Counted from the first letter of the stretch, positions 17,605 to 26,519 are shown. The stretch: 64,000 nucleotides of DNA from Rhizobacter sp. Root1221 (GCF_001425785.1 NZ_LMDI01000006.1:1-64000), one strand, 5' to 3'. Numbers and translations: made by a program. The notes: a model not told the origin generated them from the letters alone.

Positions 17605-17752
17605 GTCGTCCCGGCGCAGGCCGTGATCCCCACCTTTTCGCTGAACAGCAGCGTTCCCGTCTACCGCTGGAGATCCCGGCGTTCGCCGGGATGACCGAGA
17701 TTTTCCCCGGACAGCAGTGGGCCTGCGCCAATGGGATGACAAAAGAGGGATG
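17605..17752. repeat. Intergenic repeat, copy 2
   Basis: Positions 17680-17752 repeat the sequence at about 89-161 nearly exactly, including TTCGCCGGGATGACC, GAGATTTTCCCCGGACAG and GGGATGACAAAAGAGGGATG. The upstream part has CGTCGTCCCGGCGCAGGCCG and GATCCCGGC-GTT-CGCCGGGATGACC hairpin arms similar to the 5649-5724 element. Non-coding; located between a deaminase gene and a PEP-CTERM gene. Confidence 0.6.
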
Positions 17753-17763
17753 CCCGCTGGCGG

Positions 17764-18891
17764 TCAGCGGGGCCGGCGCGCGGCACCCGCCACGGCCACC
17801 GATCCGAGCAGCAGCATCAGCGCGGTGGCCGGCTCCGGCACCGGCGCCACCGGTGACAGCAGGAAGGCGCGTTGCTCGCCGCCGAACAAGCCGGTGCCCA
17901 CGATCTGTCCCAGGTCGTTGATGTCGGCGAACCGCAGATCGGACCACCCGGCAGCGGCGACGGGGTCGAGCGCCGTGGCCAGGTCGACGAAACTGCGGGT
18001 GGCCAGGTCAAAGATGAATTCGTACTCGCCCAGTTCAGGCCCGCGGTAGGCGCGCCCGATCACCATGTCCTGTGTGTTGACCCGCTTGGCGACGCTGTAC
18101 AGCGTGAGCCCATCGAGCCCGGCACCGATGTCGATGGCCTGTCCGTCGTGCACCGCGAAGGCGCTTCCGATCGTTGTGTCGGCGCCATCGTCCCAACGGT
18201 TGAACACCCCCACCACGGTACCGTCCTGGTTGAACCCGGCGGCCTCCGACCGGCCGCCCCCGGCCGGCACCGGCAGCGCGGTCCACACACCGTCATCCAA
18301 CAGGCCCGCGCGAGAGGGCGTCCATATCGTTTCATCGAGGCGGGTACCGACGATCACACCGTCGTCGCGCAGGCCCGCCGCGGCGATCGCCAGCACGGGC
18401 GACGTCACCGGCTGCATGCCCGAGACGGGATCATGGATCGCGAGCTGCCTGATGCCGAGGCCGCCGGGCACGGTGGTGCCCAGCACACGGCCGGCGCTGT
18501 CGATGCCGATGGGTTCGAACGGAGGTGGGCCGATGTTGCGCATGCCGCCGTCGACCGTCCACGTGAAGGCGCGTACTTGCCGGTCCTGCAGCCACCAGCC
18601 GACCACCTGGCCACCGGCATTGATATCGATGCCCCGGGTAGCCAGCGCCGGCATGCCGGGTGTCGACCGTGCGTCGAGCCGCAGCAGGCCGGTGGTGGCG
18701 CTGTAGTAGTAGCCGCTCGACACGTCGTCGCGCGGGCTGAACCCGGTGACCTGGCCGGCATCGTTGATGGCGGTGGGCACCTGGAAAACGCCGTTGGCGC
18801 TGATGTCGCGCAGCCGGTAGTCGAAGGCCTGTGCCGGGCCCCACAAAGCGGTCAACGCGGCCACGGCGAATGACAGGGAACGCAAGCGCAT
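17764..18891 (-). CDS. HAF-repeat PEP-CTERM sorting domain protein
   Basis: A 375-residue exported protein. It has a signal peptide (MRLRSLSFAVAALTALWGPAQA), a series of HAF-type beta repeats with the INDAGQVTGF, DINAGGQVVGW, GFNQDGTVVGVF and DINDLGQIVGTG consensus, and a C-terminal PEP-CTERM signal: VPEPATALMLLLGS, a transmembrane stretch and the basic tail RRPR. Such proteins are processed by an exosortase and delivered to the surface or matrix (family knowledge); no exosortase gene lies in the window. GGAGG 6 bases before ATG 18891 sets the start. Ligand and role are unknown. Confidence 0.9.
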   Translation of the reverse strand: MRLRSLSFAVAALTALWGPAQAFDYRLRDISANGVFQVPTAINDAGQVTGFSPRDDVSSGYYYSATTGLLRLDARSTPGMPALATRGIDINAGGQVVGWWLQDRQVRAFTWTVDGGMRNIGPPPFEPIGIDSAGRVLGTTVPGGLGIRQLAIHDPVSGMQPVTSPVLAIAAAGLRDDGVIVGTRLDETIWTPSRAGLLDDGVWTALPVPAGGGRSEAAGFNQDGTVVGVFNRWDDGADTTIGSAFAVHDGQAIDIGAGLDGLTLYSVAKRVNTQDMVIGRAYRGPELGEYEFIFDLATRSFVDLATALDPVAAAGWSDLRFADINDLGQIVGTGLFGGEQRAFLLSPVAPVPEPATALMLLLGSVAVAGAARRPR

Positions 18892-19015
18892 GGCGAACCT
18901 CCGGCGCGGCAGGAATCCCACAACTTAGGCGATGCGCATCCGGTGCGCCATCCCACGAATCGCATGGCGTGGTCCATCACGCCAGGAGGGTCAGTTGCGG
19001 AGCAATTGCCCTATG

Positions 19016-19129
19016 TCAGTTTCGACTGGGCAGAGCCTGTCGAACGTAGTAGTTGTCGAATTCACCCTCGTCCACCATGAGGAATCCGTGACGGACATGA
19101 AAGCGGTTGGAGTCGTTCTTCAGCACCCA
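19016..19129 (-). pseudogene. C-terminal remnant of a GNAT acetyltransferase
   Basis: On the minus strand the frame reads SWVLKNDSNRFHVRHGF followed by LMVDEGEFDNYYVRQA and a stop at 19016. This resembles the last 35-40 residues of GNAT acetyltransferases (N-x-x-A-x-x-F-Y-x-R-x-GF then a beta strand). Nothing upstream in the frame belongs to such an enzyme because the XRE gene begins at once, so the rest has been lost. The stretch is visibly less GC-rich than its neighbours. Confidence 0.5.
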
Positions 19130-19146
19130 AGATTTTGGAGGTGCGA

Positions 19147-19704
19147 TCACACCTCGAACGCAATGACGTTCTTCAGGAACACGCAGGGCACGTCGCTCTC
19201 GTTCCAATACGAGTAGCCAGTGTCCGTTGCAAAGAGGTGCGAGCGCCCCGCGGTCAGGTCGAGGCGCTTGCGGCCCACCTTCAAGGTCAGCGTGCCGTCG
19301 GCGATGTACAGCATCTCGTGGAACCCCTTCGGGTCGACCGTGGCGTCGTACCGCTCGCCGGCCGCGAGCCGCCATTCCCACAGTTCGAAGGCGCCCGCGG
19401 CCATGCGGTGGCTCTGCAGCAGCGACGCGTGGCTGCCGTCCTTCGTGCCCCGCCACGCCAGCACCGGTGCGGCCTCGCCGGTGGCAGGACGGATCAGTTC
19501 GGCGAACGTCACGCCCAGCACCCGCGCCAGCCGGTCGAGCGTGGCGAAGCTGACGTTGGCGTCGCCCCCCTCCAGGTTCACGAGCATGCGGCGGCTCACG
19601 CCAGAGGCGTCGGCCAGGGCCTGCTGGCTGAGCCCCAGCGCCACCCGGGCAGCGCGGAGGTTGCCCGACAAATGCTGAAGGACTTCAAGGGAACTGCCGG
19701 TCAT
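19147..19704 (-). CDS. XRE-cupin family transcriptional regulator
   Basis: A 185-residue regulator. Residues 10-65 form an HTH_3 domain (LRAARVALGLSQQALADASGVSRRMLVNLEGGDANVSF), and residues 80-185 a cupin (YDATVDPKGFHEMLYIADGTLTLKVG, LFATDTGYSYWNESD). Such proteins sense a small ligand and usually repress a neighbouring operon. It is divergent from an EamA transporter, and the shared region carries two palindromes, so it probably controls itself and the transporter. The ATG at 19702-19704 is only 7 bases from a TATACT box, which suggests a leaderless message. Confidence 0.9.
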   Translation of the reverse strand: MTGSSLEVLQHLSGNLRAARVALGLSQQALADASGVSRRMLVNLEGGDANVSFATLDRLARVLGVTFAELIRPATGEAAPVLAWRGTKDGSHASLLQSHRMAAGAFELWEWRLAAGERYDATVDPKGFHEMLYIADGTLTLKVGRKRLDLTAGRSHLFATDTGYSYWNESDVPCVFLKNVIAFEV

Positions 19705-19708
19705 GTGC

Positions 19709-19746
19709 GCAGTATACTGCCCAGCCTTGCGCACTTTGTTGCGCAA
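19709..19746. promoter_or_regulatory. Operator/promoter between XRE regulator and EamA transporter
   Basis: A perfect 12-base palindrome GCAGTATACTGC (19709-19720) contains a TATACT -10-like hexamer on both strands. A second inverted repeat TTGCGCA-CTTTGT-TGCGCAA occupies 19727-19746. Their position between divergent starts (19704 and 19757) suits binding by the XRE-cupin regulator. Confidence 0.6.
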
Positions 19747-19756
19747 CCCGAACCCC

Positions 19757-20659
19757 ATGAACACCGCCGTCTCCAACCTGCCCGCCGCTGCCTCGCCCGT
19801 CCACCACCGCCGCGAGGCCCTGCTGGTGTTCATCACGATGCTGTGGGGAGGCACCTTCCTCGCGGTGCACAACGCGCTGCAGTGGAGCGGGCCGTTCGGG
19901 CTGGTCGCGGTGCGCTTCGGCCTGGCCGGGCTGATGCTCGCGCTGTTCCTGCGCGGCAAGCTGCGCCACATCACGGCCCGCGAATGGCGCGCCGGCGCAC
20001 TCATCGGTACGGCGCTCTTTTTCGGTTATGCGCTGCAGTGCATGGGGTTGGAGACCATCTCCAGCAGCAAGTCCGCGTTCCTCACGGCGCTGTACGTGCC
20101 CATGGTGCCGCTGGTGCAATGGGTGTGGCAGCGGCGTGCGCCGTCGGCCACCGCGTGGTTCGGCATCGCGCTCGCCTTTGCCGGCGCCGTGTGCCTGGCC
20201 GACCCCTCGGCGCTGAGCTGGGCGTTCGGGCTCGGCGAGGGGCTCACCCTCGCGGCGGCACTGGCCATCGCGTTCGAGATCCTGTTGCTGAGCCGCTTCG
20301 CGCACGGGTGCGACCCGTCGCGGCTCGCGTTCGTGCAGATGCTGTTCGTCTCGGTGATGTGCACGGCCGTTGCGCTCGCGCGCGGGGAAGCCATGCCCGA
20401 ACCTGCACCCGGCTTCGTGCTCACCATCGTGGCGCTGGCCGCGGCCACGGCGTTCATCCAGTTCGCCATGAACTGGGCGCAGCAGGTGGTGTCTGCCACC
20501 CGCGCCACGCTCATCTACTCGCTGGAACCGGTGTGGGCCGGCCTCGTGGGCCGCTTCGCCGGGGAACAGCTGGGGCCGCTCGGGCTGGTGGGCGGGGCGC
20601 TGATCGTGCTGGGCCTGGTGGTCACGTCACGCAAGCCATCCGAACCGCACCCCAACTGA
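19757..20659 (+). CDS. EamA/DMT family transporter
   Basis: A 300-residue inner-membrane protein with about ten hydrophobic helices in two EamA repeats (first: ALLVFITMLWGGTFLAVHNAL onward; second: LGEGLTLAAALAIAFEILLLS onward), and the typical SLEPVWAGLVGRFAGEQLG motif in the second half. These carriers usually export amino acids or other metabolites. The start at 19757 follows the operator region and is preceded by no strong ribosome-binding site; a start at 19703 inside the palindrome is open but unlikely. Substrate is unknown. Confidence 0.88.
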   Translation: MNTAVSNLPAAASPVHHRREALLVFITMLWGGTFLAVHNALQWSGPFGLVAVRFGLAGLMLALFLRGKLRHITAREWRAGALIGTALFFGYALQCMGLETISSSKSAFLTALYVPMVPLVQWVWQRRAPSATAWFGIALAFAGAVCLADPSALSWAFGLGEGLTLAAALAIAFEILLLSRFAHGCDPSRLAFVQMLFVSVMCTAVALARGEAMPEPAPGFVLTIVALAAATAFIQFAMNWAQQVVSATRATLIYSLEPVWAGLVGRFAGEQLGPLGLVGGALIVLGLVVTSRKPSEPHPN

Positions 20660-20667
20660 CACCGCGC

Positions 20668-21376
<709 letters not shown>

Positions 21377-21456
21377 GCAACAGCGGGCCTGGACCCGCCG
21401 CGAAGCGATCATAGCGTGCCGCGGGAAAACCCGCTGTCGCCCGGGCTACAGGCCCA

Positions 21457-22218
21457 TCAGAGGTTCACACCGCCCGACACCTCGATCCGTTGCCCCGTGA
21501 CCCACTGGTTGCCCGGCGACAGCAGCGCCGCCACCGCCCCGCCGATGTCGTCAGGCAGGCCCACGCGGCCGAGTGCGGTCTGCGACGCGATGGCCGCGTT
21601 CAGCTGCGCGTTGTCGCGCACCATCCCGCCGCCGAAGTCGGTTTCGATGGCGCCCGGAGCGAGGGTGTTGACACGGATGCGACGGCCGCCGAGTTCCTTC
21701 GCCAGGTACCGCGTGAGCACCTCGATGCCGCCCTTCATGGCCGCGTAGGCCGCATAGCCCGGCAGCGTGAAGCGCGCAAGCCCGGAGGACACGTTGACGA
21801 TGCGCCCGCCATCGGCGATCAGCGGCAGCAGCGCCTGCGTCAGGAAAAACGTGCCCTTCAGGTGCACGTTCATCAACTCGTCGAACTGGGCTTCGGTGGT
21901 GTCTGCAAACGCCGCGTACACCCCCACGCCGGCGTTGTTCACGAGGTGGTCGAAGGAGTCGCGCTGCCACACCTCGGCCAGCACCTGCTTCAGGCTCACC
22001 ACAAATGCGCCGAAGCTCGCGCTGTGGCCCACGTCGAGCGGCAGCGCCACGGCGCGGCGGCCCAGGGCCTCGATGCGGCGCACGGTGTCGAGGGCGGCCG
22101 CCTCGTTGCCGCGGTAGGTCAACACGATGTCGCTGCCGCCCGCGGCCAGCGCCAGCACGGTGTTCTGGCCGAGGCCGCGGCTGCCGCCGGTGACGAGGGC
22201 GATCGGGGTGGTCTGCAT
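21457..22218 (-). CDS. SDR family NAD(P)-dependent oxidoreductase
   Basis: A 253-residue classical short-chain dehydrogenase. The coenzyme motif is VTGGSRGLGQNTV (TGxxxGxG), NNAG is in LVNNAGVGVYA, the catalytic Ser lies in NVSSGLARF, and the active-site Tyr-x-x-x-Lys is YAAYAAMKGG. C-terminal VTGQRIEVSGGVNL is typical. Substrate unknown. The ATG at 22218 has GGAG upstream. It is divergent from a LysR regulator (start 22327), which may control it. Confidence 0.9.
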   Translation of the reverse strand: MQTTPIALVTGGSRGLGQNTVLALAAGGSDIVLTYRGNEAAALDTVRRIEALGRRAVALPLDVGHSASFGAFVVSLKQVLAEVWQRDSFDHLVNNAGVGVYAAFADTTEAQFDELMNVHLKGTFFLTQALLPLIADGGRIVNVSSGLARFTLPGYAAYAAMKGGIEVLTRYLAKELGGRRIRVNTLAPGAIETDFGGGMVRDNAQLNAAIASQTALGRVGLPDDIGGAVAALLSPGNQWVTGQRIEVSGGVNL

Positions 22219-22326
22219 GCTGTTCTCCGGAGATGTCGTTGCGATGGGTGGACTGTAGGAATGTGGCCCCGCCGGATAAAGTGCCGCTACCCGACCTCAC
22301 CGTTCAGCCAGCGAGAACAGTCACCG

Positions 22327-23232
22327 ATGGAACTCGACGCCCTTCGCACGTTTGTCAAAGTCGCCGAACTGGCGAGCTTCACGCGCGCGGCCGACCAGCT
22401 CGGCATGCCCAAGGCCCGGGTCTCGACCTCGGTGCAACAGCTGGAGACGCGGCTCGGCACACGGCTGCTCCACCGCACCACCCGCACGGTGCGGCTCACG
22501 CCCGATGGCGAGGCCTTCCTCGAACGCTGCCAGACGCTGCTCGGTGAAGCCGACGACCTGCAGACGATGTTCCAGCAGGCCCCCGGCGCCATCGACGGCC
22601 GGCTGCGCATCGACCTGCCCGTCGCCTTCGCACGCAACGCGGTGATCCCGCGGCTGCCGGAATTCCTCGCGCGCCACCCGCGTGTGGCGATCGACCTCAG
22701 CACCACCGACCAGCGTGTCGATGTGGTGGACGGCGGGTTCGACTGCGTGCTGCGCATCGGCGCGCTGGAAGAGTCGGGGCTGGTGGCGCGGCCACTGGGC
22801 CGGCTGCAGATGGTCAACTGCGCGAGCCCCGGGTACATCGCGGCACATGGCACGCCGCAGTCGCTCGACGACCTCGACCAGCACCTGCTCGTGCGTTACT
22901 CGCAGACGCTCAACCCGAATGCCCCCGGATGGGAATACCCCGAAGGGCGCACGTGGAAGTTCCGGGACATGCCGAGCGTGGTCACGGTCAACAACTCCGA
23001 TGCGTACCTGGCCGCATGCCTCGCGGGCCTCGGCCTGGTGCAGGTGCCGTTGATCGGAATGTCCGAGCTGCTGGCGGCGGGACGGCTCGTGACCGTGCTG
23101 CCGGCGTGGTGCGCGGAGCCCATGCCGGTGTCGATCGTGTACGCGAACCGCCGCAACCTGCCGAAGCGAGTGCAGGCGCTGATGGATTGGCTGGCAGAGG
23201 TGCTGGCGCCCTACATGGACGCCGCGCGGTGA
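22327..23232 (+). CDS. LysR family transcriptional regulator
   Basis: A 301-residue LysR-type regulator. N-terminal helix-turn-helix: MELDALRTFVKVAELASF, TRAADQLGMPKARVSTSVQQLE, RLGTRLLHRTTRTVRLTPDG. The effector domain has the CrgA/YafC-like features PVAFARNAVIPRLPEFLARHP and VDVVDGGFDCVLRIG. It sits head to head with an SDR gene with a 108-base gap, the usual layout for regulator and target. Effector unknown. Confidence 0.92.
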   Translation: MELDALRTFVKVAELASFTRAADQLGMPKARVSTSVQQLETRLGTRLLHRTTRTVRLTPDGEAFLERCQTLLGEADDLQTMFQQAPGAIDGRLRIDLPVAFARNAVIPRLPEFLARHPRVAIDLSTTDQRVDVVDGGFDCVLRIGALEESGLVARPLGRLQMVNCASPGYIAAHGTPQSLDDLDQHLLVRYSQTLNPNAPGWEYPEGRTWKFRDMPSVVTVNNSDAYLAACLAGLGLVQVPLIGMSELLAAGRLVTVLPAWCAEPMPVSIVYANRRNLPKRVQALMDWLAEVLAPYMDAAR

Positions 23233-23236
23233 GGGG

Positions 23237-23461
23237 TCAGGAGAGACCGGCCGTCACCTGCTTGCACACGTTCTGGCCCACGTCGGTGAGGCGGAGGCTG
23301 CCGCCGTTCCACTCGAACCATTCGAGGCTGATGTAGTCGTCAATGTCGGACGGGGCGATGTCGGCGGCACGGCGCTTCTTCAGGAGATTCACCGTGTCGA
23401 GCAGGGAACTGCGCAGCGCTTCGCGCCGCGGCGCGGACAACGAACGGGAAAACGGGGACAT
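23237..23461 (-). CDS. Small protein of unknown function (WxxWxGG paralogue A)
   Basis: A 74-residue protein that I do not recognise. A basic amphipathic N-terminal half (LRSSLLDTVNLLKKRRAADI) is followed by SLEWFEWNGGSLRLTDVGQNVCKQV. It aligns without gaps over 59 residues to the protein at 34610-34825, sharing LL, RRA, W-x-x-W-x-GG-x-LR-x-T-x-x-G-x-x-VC. The pattern resembles a small winged-helix wing, so nucleic-acid binding is possible but unproven. The conserved paralogy supports that both are real genes. Convergent with the LysR gene. Confidence 0.6.
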   Translation of the reverse strand: MSPFSRSLSAPRREALRSSLLDTVNLLKKRRAADIAPSDIDDYISLEWFEWNGGSLRLTDVGQNVCKQVTAGLS

Positions 23462-23618
23462 GGGATCAGTCTCCTGGGTGGTTCACCCACGATACCACTT
23501 CCACCAGACAGATTCGTGACCCTTTCGCAGCACGCCGAGGGTGTTAAGGTGAGGCCCTGCCGATTTCTTTTCCCGCCGGGTGCCAATGGCCTGGGTCCGA
23601 CGAATTGCAAGGACTGCC

Positions 23619-24383
23619 ATGACCGCCCCGCCCCTTCCCATCGTCATCGATTCGCTGCTGCTGACGGCCACCCGCATCGCCACGTTCGACGGCCAGCGAG
23701 CCCTCACATCGGCCTCGGGTTTTTTCTTCGAGCGCGACGAGCGCCTGTACCTGGTGACCAGCCGGCACGTGGTGTTCGACGAACCGTCGGGACACTATCC
23801 GAACCGCATCGAGATCGAGGTGCACGCGCAGGAAGGTGACCTCGGGAAATCGGTCAACATGTCGCTGTTGCTGTACAAAGACGGCCGCAGCCTGTGGCGC
23901 CAGGGGTCCGACACCGGGGGCGACATCGACGTCGCGGTGGTCGAGCTCGACCGCAGCGCCATGCCCGCGTCGGCCGTGCTGCAGGCCTTCACGCCGGCGC
24001 ACCTGCAGCCGTCGCACAGTGCCGTGGAAGTGGGCAGCTCGATCCTCGTGGTGGGCTTCCCGCTCGGTTTCCACGACACGCTGCACCACCTGCCGGTGGT
24101 GCGCCAATCGGTGGTGGCCTCGGCCTTCGGCATGCGTTTCCAGGGCCAGGGCTACTTCCTGACCGACGCACGCACACACCGCGGCACCAGCGGGGCACCC
24201 GTGGTGCTGCGCGACCCGTCCAGCAAGAGCGCGCTGCCGTGGAAGCTGCTGGGGGTGCACTCGGCGCGGCTCGACATGTCGGGCCGTGACCTCGCCCAGG
24301 ACGAATCGCTCGGACTCAACTGCGCGTGGTACGCCGACATGGTGATGACCCTCACCGAGGACCAGCCACCTCAGAAGCTGTGA
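23619..24383 (+). CDS. Trypsin-like serine protease domain protein
   Basis: A 254-residue protein with a chymotrypsin-fold triad: His in YLVTSRHVVFD (about residue 49), Asp in GGDIDVAVVELD (about 107), and Ser in THRGTSGAPVVLRD (about 195, G-x-S-G-x-P). The central LVVGFPLGFHDTLHHLPVVRQS block is common in bacterial trypsin_2 family members. No signal peptide or PDZ domain is visible, so it is likely cytoplasmic, and its targets are unknown. AAGGA lies 7 bases before ATG 23619. Confidence 0.85.
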   Translation: MTAPPLPIVIDSLLLTATRIATFDGQRALTSASGFFFERDERLYLVTSRHVVFDEPSGHYPNRIEIEVHAQEGDLGKSVNMSLLLYKDGRSLWRQGSDTGGDIDVAVVELDRSAMPASAVLQAFTPAHLQPSHSAVEVGSSILVVGFPLGFHDTLHHLPVVRQSVVASAFGMRFQGQGYFLTDARTHRGTSGAPVVLRDPSSKSALPWKLLGVHSARLDMSGRDLAQDESLGLNCAWYADMVMTLTEDQPPQKL

Positions 24384-24429
24384 ATGGATGCGCGAGACGA
24401 GCGGGCGTTTCGGGCTCGTTCACACCGTC

Positions 24430-25341
24430 TCAGTAGCCACGTTCAGGCCGCACCACCCCGTCCACCGCGGCACCACGTTCGAGCGCCTCGATCTTCTGCA
24501 CGATCTGCGCGACCGACTCGTGCCGCAGCGTCATCGCCGCCACGTGCGGCGTGAGCACGATGTTCGGGTGCGACCAGAACGGGTGGTCGGGCCGCGCAGG
24601 TTCGTTGCGGCACACGTCGAGCGTGGCGCCGGCCAGCACGCCGGTGTCGAGTGCGGCCAGCAGGTCGGCCTCGACCACGTGGTCGCCGCGGGCCACGTTG
24701 ATGAAGTACGCAGGGGTCTTCAACTGCGCGAACACGCGCGCATCGATCAGGTCGTGGGTCTGCGGCGTGAGCGGCAGCATGTCCACGAGGATGCGCGTGT
24801 TCGCGAGGAACGGCGCGAGGCCGGCCTCGCCCGCATGCACCCCCGGTTCGCCGCGCGGGGTGCGGGTCCAGCCCGACACCGGGAAACCGAGCGCGCGCAG
24901 GGCCTGTGCCACCGCACGGCCCAGCACGCCCAAGCCGAGGATGCCGACGGGCCAGTCGGCCTTGCGCTGGGGCGGCAACGGCCGCCACGTGCGGCCGGCC
25001 TGCAGCACCGCATAGGCGTCGAAGCGGCGCACGTGATGCAACACCGCGTGCACCACGTATTCGGCCATCTGCTCGCCCATGCCGGCGTCCTCCAGCCGGA
25101 TCACGGGCACGCCGGCCGGCAGCCGCATGGCCAGCAACGCGTCCACGCCGGCGCCGGCCGCGAAGATGGCCTTCAGGCGCGTCTGCCGGTCGAAGAAGGC
25201 CTGCGGGGCGCGCCACACCACGGCGTAGTCGGCATCGAGCGCGTCGGCGCTGACCTGGGCCACCGGCATCGCCGCGGCGAGTTCGGTCACCCACGGCCCG
25301 GTCTCGGCCGGTCCGGCCCCGAAACAGCACACGATCTTCAT
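24430..25341 (-). CDS. ghrA: D-2-hydroxyacid dehydrogenase (glyoxylate/hydroxypyruvate reductase A type)
   Basis: A 303-residue NAD(P)-dependent reductase. The Rossmann motif is VGILGLGVLGRAVAQAL; catalytic residues are Arg in FINVARGDHVVEADLL, Glu in DVCRNEPARPDHPFW and His in IVLTPHVAAMT. The architecture and length fit GhrA, which reduces glyoxylate and hydroxypyruvate. It begins 14 bases after the GDT1-type gene on the same strand, so it is probably co-transcribed and under the same Mn riboswitch leader, an unusual partner. Confidence 0.87.
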   Translation of the reverse strand: MKIVCCFGAGPAETGPWVTELAAAMPVAQVSADALDADYAVVWRAPQAFFDRQTRLKAIFAAGAGVDALLAMRLPAGVPVIRLEDAGMGEQMAEYVVHAVLHHVRRFDAYAVLQAGRTWRPLPPQRKADWPVGILGLGVLGRAVAQALRALGFPVSGWTRTPRGEPGVHAGEAGLAPFLANTRILVDMLPLTPQTHDLIDARVFAQLKTPAYFINVARGDHVVEADLLAALDTGVLAGATLDVCRNEPARPDHPFWSHPNIVLTPHVAAMTLRHESVAQIVQKIEALERGAAVDGVVRPERGY

Positions 25342-25355
25342 GTCACGCCCCTTCG

Positions 25356-25931
25356 TCAGAACAGCTTGCCCACATTGAACAACGTGAGCACGCCAAGTGC
25401 CGCGAAGATGGCGGCCGCGATGCCGTGCACGAGTTTCATCGACACCGCCTTCGCCAGCCGGTCGCCCACGAACACGGCGGGCACGTCGGCGATCAGCATG
25501 CCGCAGGTGGTGCCGGCCACCACGGCCACGAGGTCATGGTAACGGGCGGCCAGCGCCACGGTGGCGATCTGGGTCTTGTCGCCCATCTCGGCCAGGAAAA
25601 ACGCAATGACGGTAGTCACGAACACGCCGTGGCCGTTGGTGGAGCCTTCGTCTTCGCCGATCTTGTCGGGGATCAGCATCCAGCCGGCCATCGCGATGAA
25701 CGACACCCCGATGACCCATCGCAACACCTCGGGGCCGAGCAACGAGGCCACCCAGCCGCCCACCGCACCGGCGGCCGCATGGTTGAACAACGTGGCGACG
25801 AGGATGCCCAGCACGATGGGCATCGGGCGTTTGAACCGCACCGCCAGCAGCATGGCCAGCAGTTGTGTCTTGTCGCCCATCTCCCCCAGGGCGACCACAC
25901 CGGTCGAGATCAGAAACGCTTCCATGAACAC
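25356..25931 (-). CDS. TMEM165/GDT1 family Mn2+ (Ca2+) exporter
   Basis: A 191-residue membrane protein with two copies of the UPF0016 signature: ALGEMGDKTQLLAMLLA near residue 15 and FLAEMGDKTQIATVALA near residue 112 (E-x-G-D-K-T/S). About six helices, in line with the family. GDT1/MneA proteins export manganese or calcium. A manganese-sensing yybP-ykoY riboswitch directly upstream makes a role in Mn2+ efflux strongly likely. Confidence 0.93.
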   Translation of the reverse strand: MFMEAFLISTGVVALGEMGDKTQLLAMLLAVRFKRPMPIVLGILVATLFNHAAAGAVGGWVASLLGPEVLRWVIGVSFIAMAGWMLIPDKIGEDEGSTNGHGVFVTTVIAFFLAEMGDKTQIATVALAARYHDLVAVVAGTTCGMLIADVPAVFVGDRLAKAVSMKLVHGIAAAIFAALGVLTLFNVGKLF

Positions 25932-25990
25932 TCCAGGGCCTGCAGACGCAAGATGACCGCACCCTTCCCGGCCCTTGTTCCGGAAGGTGT

Positions 25991-26095
25991 GCAGTCAAAG
26001 GTCTTGCCAGGCGTGGAGCTGTTCGCGCCATGGCCGTGAGGGCCAAGTGTGTTGACGCGGACCCCTGCGGGCGCAGGGCGGCTACTCCCCAATGA
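25991..26095 (-). ncRNA. yybP-ykoY manganese riboswitch
   Basis: On the minus strand the two conserved purine-rich loops are seen: TTGGGGAGTAGCCGCC at the 5' side, GCGTCAACACACTTGG in the middle and GGCAAGACCTTTG at the 3' side, the arrangement of yybP-ykoY elements that bind Mn2+. Between the aptamer and the ATG (25931) lies a stem with arms CCTTCC and GGAAGG (about 25962-25986), a candidate expression platform. It controls the GDT1-type exporter and perhaps the dehydrogenase behind it. Confidence 0.9.
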
Positions 26096-26107
26096 CGGGA
26101 AAAGGCG

Positions 26108-26113
26108 ATTATA
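26108..26113 (-). promoter_or_regulatory. -10 box (TATAAT) of the Mn riboswitch transcript
   Basis: A consensus TATAAT on the minus strand lies 13 bases upstream of the first riboswitch block. It overlaps the TAA stop codon (26109-26111) of the upstream GlcG-family gene on the same strand. A -35 hexamer is not recognisable at 17 bases. Confidence 0.6.
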
Positions 26114-26519
26114 CGGAGGCCACCGCGGCCACCCCGGCCTTGGCGATCTGCGCATCCTGGTCCGACTTCACGCCCGACACGCCCACCGAGCCCACCACCT
26201 GCCCGTCCACGATGATGGGCACACCCCCTTCGAGCATGCCGGCCAGCAGCGGCACCGACAGGAACGCGGTGCGCCCGCCGTTGATGATGTCTTCGTACGA
26301 CTTGCTCTCGCGGCGGCCGAGCGCCGCGGTGCGGGCCTTTTCCGCCGAGATGTACGCGGCCGACGCCGCGCAGCCGTCGAGGCGCTCGAGGGCCAGCAGG
26401 TGGCCGCCATCGTCGGCGATCGCGATGGTCACGGCCCATTGGTTGCGGGTGGCCTCGAGGCGCGCGGCGTCGAGGATGAGGGAGACCTCGGCTTGGGTCA
26501 GCACGGGTTTGGTTTTCAT
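26109..26519 (-). CDS. GlcG/HbpS family heme-binding-like protein
   Basis: A 136-residue protein of the GlcG/HbpS (DUF336) family. Typical parts are VLTQAEVSLILDAARLEA, VTIAIADDGGHLLALERLDG, SAEKARTAALGRRES and GGVPIIVDGQVVGSVGVSGVKSDQDAQIAKAG. No signal peptide, so cytoplasmic. Relatives bind heme or accompany glycolate and other catabolic genes; the function here is unknown. It precedes the Mn-riboswitch operon on the same strand and its stop codon falls within that operon's -10 box. Confidence 0.88.
   Translation of the reverse strand: MKTKPVLTQAEVSLILDAARLEATRNQWAVTIAIADDGGHLLALERLDGCAASAAYISAEKARTAALGRRESKSYEDIINGGRTAFLSVPLLAGMLEGGVPIIVDGQVVGSVGVSGVKSDQDAQIAKAGVAAVASV

Noticed and set aside
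19757-20659. EamA transporter as a riboflavin carrier (RibN) because of the nearby FMN riboswitch
   Set aside because: The riboswitch faces the other way and controls ribH; the transporter has its own divergent operator with the XRE regulator.
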